Shown: piece after piece, positions 20,552-30,580 of the stretch
Position numbering within the stretch: the first letter of the stretch is position 1
Layout of the letters: every line of letters starts with the position of its first letter
Assembly: GCF_020852455.1 (NCBI RefSeq)
Contig: NZ_JADZAT010000031.1
Coordinates: forward strand, 52,585-116,584
Reading direction: 5' to 3'
DNA length: 64,000 nucleotides
Source of the DNA: Novosphingobium sp.
GTDB lineage: Bacteria; Pseudomonadota; Alphaproteobacteria; Sphingomonadales; Sphingomonadaceae
Notes under the pieces: model-generated
Databases searched by the model: none
Told to the model about the DNA's origin: nothing
Seen by the model: the letters and a program-made list of their open reading frames with translations, nothing else
Made by a program: the position numbers and the translations under genes

Positions 20552-22249
20552 ATGGCCAAGGGCGGAACAACGCTGGAAAACGAAGCCGCGCAATCGACCA
20601 CGGCGCTGGGCCCGCTGGTCGGCCTGGCGCGTGAGGATTTTGTCGGCGCGGTTGCGCTGCTGCTGCGTGAGACCGCCACCGATCCGGGCCGCACCTTCAA
20701 GCACATGCAAAGCTTTGGCGACGATGTGGTCAAGATCCTGACCGGCAAGTCCGATCTTGCCCCCGATCCCAAGGACAAGCGTTTCAAGGACCCGGCCTGG
20801 CAGTACAACCCTTTCTTCCGGGCCGGCGCGCAATATTACCTGGCAATCCAGAAGAACGCCAAGAACTGGCTGGAAGACCTTGAACTGGACGAGCTGGAGC
20901 GCGACCGGGCGAACTTCATCTCCAACATCATCATCGACGGACTGGCGCCGACCAACACGCTGGTCGGCAATCCCACCGCGCAGAAGCGGCTGATCGACAG
21001 CGGCGGCCTATCGCTGATCAAGGGGCTGAAGAACGCCTACAACGACGTGGTCCACAACCAGGGCATGGTCAGCCAGGTTGACAAGAAGCCGTTCAAGCTG
21101 GGTGAGAATGTTGCCACCTCGAAAGGTGCAGTCGTCTATCGCGACAACATGTTCGAACTGATCCACTACGCCCCGACCACGGACGCAGTGTACGAGATCC
21201 CGCAGCTGACAATTCCACCGCAAATCAACAAGATGTACATCAACGACCTGTCGCCCGAGAAATCGGTGGTCAAATGGCAGGTCGATAACGGCATCCAGTG
21301 CTTCGTCATTTCCTGGAAGAACCCCAGCAAGGACGAAGGCGTCTGGGGGATGGATGAATACATCGCCTCGTGCCTCAAGGCGGTGGATGTGGTCTGCGAG
21401 ATTACCGGCGCGCCCAAGGTCAATATTTCCAGTGCCTGCTCGGGCGGGCAGACCGGGGCGATCCTGGCCAGCAAGATGTCAGCCGCCGGTGACAAGCGCT
21501 TGGGCGCGCTGACCTATATGGTCACCGTGCTGCATCCCAAGCAGAACGATATCGAGGCCGGATCGCTGATGACCGCCAACGGGCTGGAACTGGCCAAGAA
21601 GCGCGCCGCCAAGGCCGGGATTATCAAGGGCAACGATCTGGCCCGCGGCTTTGCCTGGCTGCGCCCGAACGACCTGATCTGGAACTATGTCATCAACAAT
21701 TACCTGATGGGTGACGATCCGCCGGCCTTCGATGTGCTGTTCTGGAACGCGGACGCCACCAACCTGTCGGCCACGCTGATGGGCGATTTCCTGCATCTGT
21801 TTGAAACACTGGCCTTCACCAAGCAAGGCGAGGTCGAAATGGCCGGACACGGGATCGACCTGTCCAAGGTCAAGAGCGACCTGTTCATCCTGGGCGGCAC
21901 CACCGATCACATCACCCCGTGGCGCGCCTGCTATCGTTCGACCCAATTGTTCGGATCGAAGGACATCACCTTCGTGCTCAGCCAGTCGGGCCACATGCAG
22001 GCGATCCTCAACCCGCCGGGCAACCCCAAGGCCAAGTACTACGTTTCGAAAAAGGGTGGACATCCGCCCGCCGACGTTGACGAATGGCTGCAAGGGACCG
22101 AGGAAGTGGCCGGAAGCTGGTGGCCGTTCTGGATGGAATGGGTGCAGGAGCGCGCGGGCAAGAAGGTGGCAGCACCCAAGGCCCTGGGCAGCAAGAAGCA
22201 CCCGCCCAAGGAAGCGGCTCCCGGGCTCTACGTGCTCGAACAGTCCTGA
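20552..22249 (+). CDS. phaC: Polyhydroxyalkanoate synthase, class II-like (PhaC)
   Basis: PHA synthase polymerises 3-hydroxyacyl-CoA into storage polyester at granule surfaces. The 565-residue protein carries the catalytic Cys296 in SACSGGQTG and Asp452-His453 in TTDHITPW with His481 (SQSGHMQAI), numbered almost exactly as in Pseudomonas PhaC1. Long blocks also match pseudomonad medium-chain-length synthases, such as RPNDLIWNYVINNYLMG, PPAFDVLFWNAD and the end GLYVL. It opens an operon with a PhaZ-like depolymerase, which matches the pseudomonad phaC1-phaZ order. Class II assignment is by remembered similarity, not alignment. Confidence 0.93.
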   Translation: MAKGGTTLENEAAQSTTALGPLVGLAREDFVGAVALLLRETATDPGRTFKHMQSFGDDVVKILTGKSDLAPDPKDKRFKDPAWQYNPFFRAGAQYYLAIQKNAKNWLEDLELDELERDRANFISNIIIDGLAPTNTLVGNPTAQKRLIDSGGLSLIKGLKNAYNDVVHNQGMVSQVDKKPFKLGENVATSKGAVVYRDNMFELIHYAPTTDAVYEIPQLTIPPQINKMYINDLSPEKSVVKWQVDNGIQCFVISWKNPSKDEGVWGMDEYIASCLKAVDVVCEITGAPKVNISSACSGGQTGAILASKMSAAGDKRLGALTYMVTVLHPKQNDIEAGSLMTANGLELAKKRAAKAGIIKGNDLARGFAWLRPNDLIWNYVINNYLMGDDPPAFDVLFWNADATNLSATLMGDFLHLFETLAFTKQGEVEMAGHGIDLSKVKSDLFILGGTTDHITPWRACYRSTQLFGSKDITFVLSQSGHMQAILNPPGNPKAKYYVSKKGGHPPADVDEWLQGTEEVAGSWWPFWMEWVQERAGKKVAAPKALGSKKHPPKEAAPGLYVLEQS

Positions 22250-22263
22250 GGAACAACTCCCAA

Positions 22264-23097
22264 GTGAGCCTGGATCTTACCGCCGAATTCTCGATGGAAA
22301 CCGTCGGCGGGCGCACCCTGCGCGTCGCGCGCTGGCGCTGGGACCAGCCGAGCGAGCACCTGCCAATCCTGTTCTTCAACGGCATCGGCGCCAATATCGA
22401 GGCGGTTGCCCCGCTGGCCGAGGCGCTGACCGACCGGCCCTTCATCATGTTCGACATGCCGGGCGTGGGCGGCAGCCCCGAACCGCTGGTGCCCTATAAC
22501 CCCTTCACCATGAGCTGGACCGCCAAGGAACTGCTCAATCGCTTCGGCGCCGACCGGGTCGATGTGATGGGTGTGTCATGGGGCGGCGCGATGGCGCAGC
22601 ACTTTACCCTGCAGCATGGTGACCGGGTGCGGCGGCTGGTGCTGGCGGCCACGACTGCGGGCATGTTCATGGTGCCCGGCAACCCGGCCGCGCTGACCAA
22701 GATGGCCAACCCGCGCCGCTATGTTGACGCCGCCTTCATGGAAAAGCACTTCCGTACGCTCTACGGCGGGCTGACCGGCGGCAAGGAAGAGCACATCAAC
22801 CGCCTGACCCCGCCCAGTCCGCGCGGCTATATGTACCAGTTGCTGTGCATGCTGGGCTGGACCAGCGCCCCCGCCCTGCCCTTCCTGAAGAAGGAAGTGC
22901 TGATCATGATGGGCGAGGACGATCAGATCGTGCCGCTGGCCAATGGCAAGATCCTTGAAGCACTGATCCCGGGCAGCCGGCTGGAGATCTTCGAACAGGG
23001 CGGGCACCTGTTCATGCTGACCCACCGCGAGCAGACGATATCATCGCTCAGGGGGTTCCTTGATGCGCCCGACCGGCAAGACAGGAAAGCGGCATAA
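22264..23097 (+). CDS. phaZ: Intracellular PHA depolymerase-like alpha/beta hydrolase
   Basis: The 277-residue protein resembles pseudomonad PhaZ, which hydrolyses medium-chain-length PHA inside the cell: FFNGIGANIEAV, FDMPGVGGS, the nucleophile motif MGVSWGGAMAQ, LVLAATTAGMFMVPG, NPRRYVD, LGWTSAP and GGHLFMLT. Start: GTG at 22264, nine bases after a GAGGA ribosome-binding site that begins at the phaC stop. The open frame extends upstream into phaC, but that part has no similarity. It lies 14 bases after phaC, so the two are co-transcribed. Confidence 0.88.
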   Translation: MSLDLTAEFSMETVGGRTLRVARWRWDQPSEHLPILFFNGIGANIEAVAPLAEALTDRPFIMFDMPGVGGSPEPLVPYNPFTMSWTAKELLNRFGADRVDVMGVSWGGAMAQHFTLQHGDRVRRLVLAATTAGMFMVPGNPAALTKMANPRRYVDAAFMEKHFRTLYGGLTGGKEEHINRLTPPSPRGYMYQLLCMLGWTSAPALPFLKKEVLIMMGEDDQIVPLANGKILEALIPGSRLEIFEQGGHLFMLTHREQTISSLRGFLDAPDRQDRKAA

Positions 23098-23101
23098 GTC
23101 C

Positions 23102-24415
23102 ATGCGCCATATCGCGATCATCGGTTCGGGTCCCGCGGGGTACTATACGGCCGAGGCCGCGCAGAAGCAGTGGGGCGAGGATGTACGCGTCGATATCTTC
23201 GATCTGCTGCCGGTCCCCTATGGCCTGATCCGCACCGGGGTGGCGCCCGATCACCAGTCGATCAAGGGCGTCTCGCGGCGCTATGAAAGCACCGCCCAGC
23301 TCGACAATGTGCGTTTCGTCGGCAATGTCACGGTGGGCGAAGACATCACCATTGCCGAACTGCAGGGACTCTACGATGCAGTGGTGCTGGCAACCGGCGC
23401 CCCCAACGACAAGCCCGCCGGGATCCCAGGGGAAGGTCTGGAAAACGTCTTCGGCAGCGCGGCCTTTGTCGGCTGGTACAACGGCCACCCGCAGTTCGCG
23501 AAGCTCAACCCGGACCTGACCGGCAGGACCGCAGTGGTGATCGGCAACGGCAATGTCGCGCTGGATGTGGCGCGGATCCTGACCAAGACCGCCGCCGAAT
23601 TCACCGGCAGCGATATCGTTGCCCACGCGCTGCATGCCTTGCAGAAGTCGCATATCGAACGCGTGGTGATCCTGGGCCGGCGCGGGCCGCACCAGATCGC
23701 GATGACGCCGAAGGAACTGGGCGAACTGGCCCATCTGACGCGCGGCTGCCCGCGGGTCGATCCGGCCGACCTGCCCGATGTGGAAGAGGACCTGTTCCTT
23801 GAACCGGGCCAGCGCAAATCGGTGGAGCATCTGCGCAGCTTCGCGGCGATCCCGGAAGAGTTCCGCTGCGACAAGCCGGTCGAGATCGATTTCGATTTCT
23901 TCGCCAGCCCCAAGGCGATCGTGGGCGATGGCCGGGTCAGCGGGATCGAGATCGAACGCACCGTGCTGGACGAGAATGGCCGCGCATCGGGCACTGGTGA
24001 GAGCTATACGATCGATTGCGAGCTGGTCGTCACCTGCATCGGTTACAAGACCAGCCCGATCCCCGGTGTTCCGTTTGAAGAGAACGCCGGCCGCTTTGCC
24101 AATGACGAAGGACGGATCCTGCCGGGGCTCTACTGCGTCGGCTGGGCCCGGCGCGGGCCGTCGGGCACGATCGGCACCAACCGCCCCGACGGCTTTGGCG
24201 TGATCGAGAAGATCGCCGAGGATATCGGTGTGGGTTCGGGCAAGGCTGGCCGACCCGGCTTCGACAGGCTGGCCGAGGAGCGCAAGCTTGATGTCGTGAC
24301 CTTCCGCGACTGGAAGAAGATCGAGGAAGCCGAAGAAGCCCGCGCCCGCGAAGGTGCCCCGCGCGAAAAGTTCACTGATGTTGATGAAATGATAAAGGCG
24401 GCCAGCAAGCCATGA
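23102..24415 (+). CDS. fprA: Ferredoxin/flavodoxin-NADP+ reductase, adrenodoxin-reductase type (FprA)
   Basis: This flavoprotein moves electrons between NADPH and ferredoxins. The 437-residue product starts at the ATG at 23102 with the FAD motif IIGSGPAGYY, then has VVIGNGNVALDVARIL for NADP, GRRGPHQIAMTPKEL, and the C-terminal WARRGPSGTIGTNRPDGFGV that closes over FAD. It begins four bases after phaZ and overlaps the next gene by four bases, so it is part of the phaC operon. Any link with PHA turnover is unproven; in other genomes fprA is not tied to phaC as far as I recall. Confidence 0.93.
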   Translation: MRHIAIIGSGPAGYYTAEAAQKQWGEDVRVDIFDLLPVPYGLIRTGVAPDHQSIKGVSRRYESTAQLDNVRFVGNVTVGEDITIAELQGLYDAVVLATGAPNDKPAGIPGEGLENVFGSAAFVGWYNGHPQFAKLNPDLTGRTAVVIGNGNVALDVARILTKTAAEFTGSDIVAHALHALQKSHIERVVILGRRGPHQIAMTPKELGELAHLTRGCPRVDPADLPDVEEDLFLEPGQRKSVEHLRSFAAIPEEFRCDKPVEIDFDFFASPKAIVGDGRVSGIEIERTVLDENGRASGTGESYTIDCELVVTCIGYKTSPIPGVPFEENAGRFANDEGRILPGLYCVGWARRGPSGTIGTNRPDGFGVIEKIAEDIGVGSGKAGRPGFDRLAEERKLDVVTFRDWKKIEEAEEARAREGAPREKFTDVDEMIKAASKP

Positions 24416-25803
24416 GCAGGTTTGCGGGCTGGATCCAAACCTGGCTGCGTCCGGCATTGATTGCGGCAATGCTGTGCGTCACAGCCGTCGCGCCGGGCGG
24501 GGCCGCATCAAAGTCCAACCTGTCCTTTTCGGCGATTTCGGCCCGGGATGCCCGTCTGAAGGGTGTCTGGCAATCGCAGGGCTATGGCTGGATCCTCGAT
24601 TTTACGGGTCCGAAGCTCAAGGTCTACAACTTTGCGCAAGGGCTTTGCCAGCGCGACCCGCAAGACGATGGCGACACCCTGTTCGTTTTCTACCGGTTGA
24701 TCGGGCAGAACACAGCGGAGTTTACGCCCGCGCCCAATGAAACCCGTTATCGTTTTGTCCGGCGCTCCTTGCTTCCGGCTTCGTGCAATGGCTCCCCGCC
24801 GCCCGTCGGGGCTTTCATGGCTGCAACATTCGCCGCCTACTATCCGGGCTTTGCACCGCGCAAAATCGATCGAGCGGTCTTTCTTGCGGGAATGCGATCC
24901 GCCGACGCGCTTGAAGAAGCGCGGCGCTTTGATGCCTTGACGGGTCCGCTTGCATCGCTGTCGGATGCCCACGTTGAACTCGAACGTGAAGAAGGTCAGG
25001 CCGGGCGCAGCTTTCAATCGGGGCCCAGCGCTTTCCTTGCAGAGCTATCCCAGGATCCCCGCTTTGGCCCGGACCCTGCCCGGCGTGAACGGGTTTGGCT
25101 TGAACAGTATCGCAAGGAATTGCTCGACCTGTTGGGCCCAAAAGGCAAGCTTGCAGCCAACAACCGGATCTTTTGGGGCAGGATCGGCACGGTCGGCTAT
25201 CTCAACATCCTGACCATGGGCGGGTACGAGGAAAACGCCGCCGGGACAGCCGTACTCGATGCAGTGCTTGACGAAGCGCTTGGCGATTTTGCCGGATTGA
25301 GCGCGGTAATCGTTGATGTCAGCAACAATCGGGGTGGCTACGACGCGATCGGTCGGCATATCGCTGCCCGGTTCGCCACGCGGGAGACTCTTGTCTATGC
25401 CAAGCGCGGATTTGGCGGAGCAGCGCCGTGGCAGCACTTTTCAATCGCTCCGCCATCGGGCCATGCAACCTTCAGCGGCCCGGTCTGGCTGGTTACCAGC
25501 GAAGTTACGGTCAGTGCCGGCGAAAGCTTTACGCTGGCGATGCGGGCTCTGCCCAACGTAATTCATCTGGGCCAGACCACCCGCGGCGATCTTTCCGACA
25601 AGTTGCCCAAGCGCCTCGCCAACGGTTGGAGCTTTGCCCTTCCGGCGGAACTTTATCGGGATTCGCGGGGCATTGTCTGGGAAGGACGCGGAATTCCGCC
25701 ACGCCAAGGCTGCCCGATCACGATGGATCGACATGCCGCTTCGATCGCAGCCCTGGTAAGGTCGATCGAAAGTGGCAATAGCGGGCGTTGCCTGCAATCC
25801 TGA
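24412..25803 (+). CDS. Exported S41-family peptidase-like protein
   Basis: The 463-residue product has a signal peptide (cleavage near residue 31, GGAAS), an N-terminal domain without clear family, and a C-terminal tail-specific-protease (S41) fold at about 255-455: VGYLNILTMGGY, VDVSNNRGGYDAIG and the nucleophile region TSEVTVSAGESFTLAMR, followed by a Thr-Thr-Gly-like turn (TTRGDLSD). No PDZ domain is evident. It overlaps fprA by four bases (ATGA) and so is the last gene of the phaC-phaZ-fprA operon. Substrate unknown. Confidence 0.82.
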   Translation: MSRFAGWIQTWLRPALIAAMLCVTAVAPGGAASKSNLSFSAISARDARLKGVWQSQGYGWILDFTGPKLKVYNFAQGLCQRDPQDDGDTLFVFYRLIGQNTAEFTPAPNETRYRFVRRSLLPASCNGSPPPVGAFMAATFAAYYPGFAPRKIDRAVFLAGMRSADALEEARRFDALTGPLASLSDAHVELEREEGQAGRSFQSGPSAFLAELSQDPRFGPDPARRERVWLEQYRKELLDLLGPKGKLAANNRIFWGRIGTVGYLNILTMGGYEENAAGTAVLDAVLDEALGDFAGLSAVIVDVSNNRGGYDAIGRHIAARFATRETLVYAKRGFGGAAPWQHFSIAPPSGHATFSGPVWLVTSEVTVSAGESFTLAMRALPNVIHLGQTTRGDLSDKLPKRLANGWSFALPAELYRDSRGIVWEGRGIPPRQGCPITMDRHAASIAALVRSIESGNSGRCLQS

Positions 25804-25888
25804 CACCGCTTGCCAGCCGGGCACGGCTCTGATTTAATCGCCCGGTTAAGCGCGACCCTGCGAGAGTCGCTGCAACCGGAGAGAGCCT

Positions 25889-27658
25889 ATGCCCACCTAT
25901 GATCTGATCATCCGCAACGGCACCATTGTCGATGGCACCGGCGCGCCGCGCTTTACCGGCGATCTGGCGGTGAAGGACGGGCTGATCGCCGCGATTGGCA
26001 CGGTTCATGGCGATGCCGCGCAGGAAATCGACGCGGGCGGCAAGGTGGTCGCGCCCGGCTGGGTCGATGTGCACACGCACTACGATGGTCAGGCGACCTG
26101 GGACCAGGAAATGGCTCCGTCCAGCTGGCACGGGGTGACCACCGTGGTGATGGGCAATTGCGGGGTGGGTTTTGCCCCCGCCGCGCCTGACCGGCACGAA
26201 TGGCTGATCGCGCTGATGGAGGGCGTGGAAGACATTCCCGGCACCGCGCTGGCCGAAGGAATGAAGTGGGATTGGGAAACCTTCCCCGAATACCTCGACG
26301 CGCTGGAACGCCTGCCGCGCACTGTCGATGTCGGCACCCATGTGCCGCACGGCGCGGTCCGCGCCTATGTACTGGGTGAGCGTGAGAAGCCCGGCGCGGT
26401 GCCGACCAGCGATGATATTGCCGCAATGTCGAAGATCGTCGAGGAAGGCGTGCGCGCCGGGGCGCTGGGCTTTTCGACCAGCCGCACCGTGCTGCACCGT
26501 TCGATCGACGGCGAACTGGTGCCCGGCACCACCGCCACCGAGGAAGAGCTGATCGCGATCGGCCGGGCGATGGGCAAGGTCGGCTATGGCGTGTTCGAAC
26601 TGGCCAGCGACCTGAAGCGCGAATGGAACGAATTCGGCTGGATGGGCCAGATCAGCCGCGAAACCGGCCTGCCGGTGACCTTCGCCGCGCTGCAATCGAT
26701 CGCCAAGGAACAGCCGCTTGACGAGCAGATCGCCAACATGCGCGCCGAAAACGACAACGGCGCCAACATCGTCGCCGCGATCGCGCTGCGCGGCAACGGG
26801 ATCATCATGGCCTGGCAGGGCACGGTCCATCCGTTCCGGATGCGGCCCAGCTGGCAGACCGTGGCCGAACTGCCGTGGGACCAGCAGCGGGCCAGATTGC
26901 TCGATCCGGCATTCAAGGCGCAGTTGCTGTCCGAAGCGAGCGACTACAGCCAGGTGCCCGAGGATATCATGGGCGTCGCCATGGTGATCAGCGCCGGCTG
27001 GGGCCTGCAGTACGAAATGGATCCCGATTTCGACTATGAACCCGCCGCCGATGCCAGCATCCTGGCGCGCGCCACTGCGGCCGGCCTGTCGCCCGACGAA
27101 TATGCCTATGACCTGCTGTGCAAGGACGATGGCAAGGGCTTCATCTATCTGCCGATCCTCAACTATGCCGATGGCAACCTTGATTTCCTCGAGGCGCTGC
27201 AGGGCAGCGACGATACGGTCAATTCGCTGTCAGACGGCGGCGCGCACTGCGGCACGATCTGCGATGCTGCCAGCCCCACCTTCATGCTCCAGCACTGGGT
27301 CCGCGATCGCAAGCGTGCCAAGGATCGTCCCAATGGCCGGATCAGTCTGGAAGTGGCGGTCAAGCGCCAGTGCTATGACACCGCCCGGCTCTATGGCCTC
27401 AACGATCGCGGCGTGCTCGCCCCCGGCTATCTGGCCGATATCAACGTGATCGACATGGACCGGCTCAAGCTGGGCAAGCCCTGGCTGGCGTTCGACCTCC
27501 CGGCGGGCGGCAAGCGCCTGTTGCAGAAGGCCGAGGGCTATGACTGCACGATCAAGGGCGGCGTCGTCACCTTCCGGAACGGCGAATGGACCGGCGCCAC
27601 CCCCGGCGGTCTGATCCGCGGACCGCAGCAGGCGGCGATGCTGGAAGCGGCCGAATGA
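25889..27658 (+). CDS. Amidohydrolase, N-acyl-D-amino-acid deacylase-like
   Basis: The 589-residue metal-dependent hydrolase begins with the urease-type strand [15 protein letters not shown], then the metal-binding [10 protein letters not shown] and GNCGVGFAP, a motif shared with D-aminoacylases. The C-terminal end returns to the small beta domain ([16 protein letters not shown]). Family members remove acyl groups from D-amino acids, but many uncharacterised paralogues exist, so the substrate is uncertain. A GGAGAGAG ribosome-binding site precedes the ATG. Its TGA is directly abutted by the stop of the convergent DUF2855 gene, with no base between. Confidence 0.87.
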   Translation: MPTYDLIIRNGTIVDGTGAPRFTGDLAVKDGLIAAIGTVHGDAAQEIDAGGKVVAPGWVDVHTHYDGQATWDQEMAPSSWHGVTTVVMGNCGVGFAPAAPDRHEWLIALMEGVEDIPGTALAEGMKWDWETFPEYLDALERLPRTVDVGTHVPHGAVRAYVLGEREKPGAVPTSDDIAAMSKIVEEGVRAGALGFSTSRTVLHRSIDGELVPGTTATEEELIAIGRAMGKVGYGVFELASDLKREWNEFGWMGQISRETGLPVTFAALQSIAKEQPLDEQIANMRAENDNGANIVAAIALRGNGIIMAWQGTVHPFRMRPSWQTVAELPWDQQRARLLDPAFKAQLLSEASDYSQVPEDIMGVAMVISAGWGLQYEMDPDFDYEPAADASILARATAAGLSPDEYAYDLLCKDDGKGFIYLPILNYADGNLDFLEALQGSDDTVNSLSDGGAHCGTICDAASPTFMLQHWVRDRKRAKDRPNGRISLEVAVKRQCYDTARLYGLNDRGVLAPGYLADINVIDMDRLKLGKPWLAFDLPAGGKRLLQKAEGYDCTIKGGVVTFRNGEWTGATPGGLIRGPQQAAMLEAAE

Positions 27659-28735
27659 TCAGGGCCGGATAACGATCCCGATTGCCGGATCGGCCTTGCC
27701 GGCGGCGGTGGCCACAAAAGCCGCTGCCGCCGCTTCAAGGCCGTGACGTTCATCGACCTTCACCGCGCCGCCGGCTTCGCCAACGAAGCGTACCCAGCTG
27801 GCCGCGACAGCCTCGCCAAAGCCTTTGGGGCCCAGTTCCTGGATCGCCGCCACGGCATGGTGCGGAGCGAAGAACAGCACCGGCGCCGGTCCCGGAAGCG
27901 GCCCGTTGTCCTGCCCGAACCCGGCGCCGACATGGGTGGCACCGACCGTGCAGGAATACTTGAGCTGGTCACCCATCGCCGTGTGGACCGCGTGGATCAC
28001 GCCCGCGTTGCCGGCAAAGTCCGCCAGCACGGCAGGGGCCGGTGGCAGTTCGCCAATCTGGTCATAAGCCAGGACCTCGTCATAAAAGCCCCCGGCGCGA
28101 ACGAATTCGACATTGCCCGCCGAAGTCAGCCCGATCCGCTTTACGCCCGGCGACTTGTCGCGCGCCACGCTGGCGGTGGCCATGGCGGTTTTCGATGAAG
28201 CGCTGGTGCAGATCAGCACCCCGGCGCCGAACCAGCCCTCGCGGCGCATGAAGCTTTCGATCAGGAACCCGGTCTTGAACAGCGGACCAAAGATCATCCG
28301 CTCGGCCTCGCGCGCCGGGTCGTGTTCCGGATCGGCGGCAAGGCGTGAATACTGGTTGTAGATCGGGCTCATCGGCTGGCGGTGTGCCGCCATGTCGGTA
28401 AAGCCCCCCGCACTCACCTGGCCGGGCAGCACGTCAAGGTGCTCGGCCATCGGCAGATAGCCATAGACCCGCTCGCCCACTGCAAGGTCGGGATGGCGGC
28501 TCTCGACCACCGTGGCATGGCCCCACATCGGCACCACGCCCCAATCACCCTCACCCGGGAAGAAGTTCCAGTACCCGAAGGCATCGCCCGCCACGGCGTA
28601 GGTGACATTGTTGGCGGTGACCGAGAAGCTCTCAACCTTCAGCCGCACTTCGCCATCGCCCAGCGGCGCCAACGGCGCAGCGACGATGCGGGTTTCGGTG
28701 ATTGCGTTGCGCTTGACCTGAACGGTGCGGCTCAT
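27659..28735 (-). CDS. DUF2855 family protein
   Basis: The 358-residue product matches the DUF2855 family as I recall it: an N-terminal part like medium-chain dehydrogenases (EVRLKVESFSVTANNVTYAV), the conserved GYWNFFP and a central ICTSASSKTA nucleotide-binding-like turn. The biochemical role is unknown; fold similarity suggests an NADPH-dependent reductase. It starts 20 bases after the YkgJ-like gene, behind an AAGGAAA ribosome-binding site, so it is probably read with dnaN. Confidence 0.82.
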   Translation of the reverse strand: MSRTVQVKRNAITETRIVAAPLAPLGDGEVRLKVESFSVTANNVTYAVAGDAFGYWNFFPGEGDWGVVPMWGHATVVESRHPDLAVGERVYGYLPMAEHLDVLPGQVSAGGFTDMAAHRQPMSPIYNQYSRLAADPEHDPAREAERMIFGPLFKTGFLIESFMRREGWFGAGVLICTSASSKTAMATASVARDKSPGVKRIGLTSAGNVEFVRAGGFYDEVLAYDQIGELPPAPAVLADFAGNAGVIHAVHTAMGDQLKYSCTVGATHVGAGFGQDNGPLPGPAPVLFFAPHHAVAAIQELGPKGFGEAVAASWVRFVGEAGGAVKVDERHGLEAAAAAFVATAAGKADPAIGIVIRP

Positions 28736-28755
28736 CGTTGGGTTTCCTTCAGCAA

Positions 28756-29316
28756 TTAATGGAGCGGTACCGTGGCCCCGCCTCCGTGTGTCACCCGTGG
28801 GTCATCCTTGTGCACCTTTGCCGCCCCCCAGGTGCCATCGGGGCGACGGCCGGTGATCACGATCTCATCCTCGGCCACCGCCCCCAGATCGACATCGCGA
28901 TCGGGCAGCATGGCCACCACCTTGTTGCCGATCGTGATCAGCACCTGGCGGTTTTCCTGGAAAGCCAGGACGGACAACGCCTTGATTTCATTGAACCACG
29001 GCGCCTCGTGCCAGCGCCCCGGGGAACCCGGATCGACCGTGAAGTTGACCCGAAAACCCAGCTCGCTGACAATCACGATCCGCGATTTGGCCGGATGCCA
29101 GTGATCGGGCACCGCATCCCAGACCAGGTATCCACACATGAAGTTCCGGCACCGATCGGGCCGATTTTCATATATGGAACAACCCTTTCCGGTCTGGCAG
29201 TGCCGGCACCATTCACCCTTGCCGCTATCGGTTTCGGGGATCTTCAGAACCTTGCAGCACAGCGTACACGAACCGCAACTGCGGCCCTTGACCGTGGCGG
29301 GAGAGCCTTCGCTCAC
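28756..29316 (-). CDS. YkgJ-type cysteine-cluster protein
   Basis: The 186-residue product has the zinc/iron-chelating YkgJ pattern: CGSCTLCCKVL near the N-terminus, then EWCRHCQTGKGC, YENRPDRCRNFMC. Such proteins are thought to bind zinc or an Fe-S cluster, but their function is not established. The start is GTG at 29316, overlapping the dnaN stop by four bases (GTGA), so translation is coupled to dnaN. Confidence 0.88.
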   Translation of the reverse strand: MSEGSPATVKGRSCGSCTLCCKVLKIPETDSGKGEWCRHCQTGKGCSIYENRPDRCRNFMCGYLVWDAVPDHWHPAKSRIVIVSELGFRVNFTVDPGSPGRWHEAPWFNEIKALSVLAFQENRQVLITIGNKVVAMLPDRDVDLGAVAEDEIVITGRRPDGTWGAAKVHKDDPRVTHGGGATVPLH

Positions 29317-30431
29317 ACCCGCATCGGCATCAGCACATAGAGCGCCGGGCTCTTCTCATCCTGGCGGATCAGCGTCGGCGCACCGGCATCGGCCAGGTGC
29401 AGTTCAACCGTATCGCCTTCGATCTGGCCAAGGATGTCCTTGAGATAGTTGGCGTTAAAGCCGATCTCGAACCCGCTCGACTTGTAGTCGGCCGGAACCT
29501 CTTCCGCCGCCGTACCGTTGTCCGGCGAAGTGACCGACAGCGTGACCTTGTCCGGTTCCAGCGCCATCTTGACCGCGCGGGTCTTTTCGGTGGCGATGGT
29601 GGCGACGCGGTCAACGCCTTCCCAGAAGCTTTTCGGATCAAGCTTCAGCAGCTTGTCGTTTCCGGTCGGGATCACGCGGCTGTAGTCGGGGAACGTGCCG
29701 TCGATCAGCTTGCTGGTCAGCACCACGCCATTCTCACCGCCCAGCGTGAAGCGCACCTTGCTGGCCGACAGATCAATCAGGACGTTGGCATCAAGCGATT
29801 CTTCCAGCAGCTTGCGCAGTTCGGCCACGCATTTGCGGGGCACGATCACATCGGGCATGCCTTCGGCGCCATCGGGGCGCTTGATCGTGAAACGGGCCAG
29901 GCGGTGGCCATCGGTCGCGGCGGCGCGCAGTTCGTCGTCGGTGACGTGCAGGAAGATGCCGTTGAGGTAGTACCGGGTTTCCTCGGTGCTGATCGCAAAG
30001 CGGGTACGATCGATCAGCTGTGCCAGCGTTGCTGCGGGCAGTTCGAAAGTGGTTGGCAGATCACCTTCAACGATCATCGGAAAATCGTCGCGCGGCAGGG
30101 TCGGCAGACTGAAGCGGCTGCGCCCGGCCTTCACAGTCATGCGGTTGTCGGCGGTTTCCAGGCTGACCTGGCTGCCATCGGGCAGCTTGCGGGCGATATC
30201 GAACAGCAGGTGCGCCGACACGGTGATTGCGCCCGCCACTTCAACCGAGACCGCGCTCAGGCTTTCGACCACCTGCAGGTCAAGGTCGGTCGCCATGACT
30301 TTCAACGTGCCGTCGCCAGCCGCCTCGATCAGCACGTTCGAGAGGATCGGGATGGTGTTGCGGCGTTCGACGACTGACTGGACGTGCGACAGGCACTTGA
30401 GAAGCGTCGCGCGTTCGATTGTGGCCTTCAT
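29313..30431 (-). CDS. dnaN: DNA polymerase III beta subunit (sliding clamp)
   Basis: The ring-shaped clamp tethers DNA polymerase III to DNA. From the ATG at 30431 (MKATIERATLLKCLSHVQ) the product is 372 residues with three repeated clamp domains and ends in the usual YVLMPMRV. An in-frame upstream extension of ten codons lacks similarity. dnaN here is not next to dnaA; it heads a small operon with the YkgJ-like and DUF2855 genes. Confidence 0.98.
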   Translation of the reverse strand: MKATIERATLLKCLSHVQSVVERRNTIPILSNVLIEAAGDGTLKVMATDLDLQVVESLSAVSVEVAGAITVSAHLLFDIARKLPDGSQVSLETADNRMTVKAGRSRFSLPTLPRDDFPMIVEGDLPTTFELPAATLAQLIDRTRFAISTEETRYYLNGIFLHVTDDELRAAATDGHRLARFTIKRPDGAEGMPDVIVPRKCVAELRKLLEESLDANVLIDLSASKVRFTLGGENGVVLTSKLIDGTFPDYSRVIPTGNDKLLKLDPKSFWEGVDRVATIATEKTRAVKMALEPDKVTLSVTSPDNGTAAEEVPADYKSSGFEIGFNANYLKDILGQIEGDTVELHLADAGAPTLIRQDEKSPALYVLMPMRV

Positions 30432-30580
30432 GGTCGACTCGTATCCCCGTGGGACGCGCAAAGGGGAATCGCCCCGCGCGCCTTGGTTTGCGGTCGTTAT
30501 TCCTTAGCGATGCGCAGCCTCGCGGCAAGGTTGGACCCACGAAAACCGGGCTAATCTGGGGATAAAAACGATGATCACCG

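Noticed and set aside
23048..24469. A 473-codon open frame on the minus strand opposite fprA
   Set aside because: fprA has all FAD and NADP motifs. The antisense frame is a shadow without domain features.
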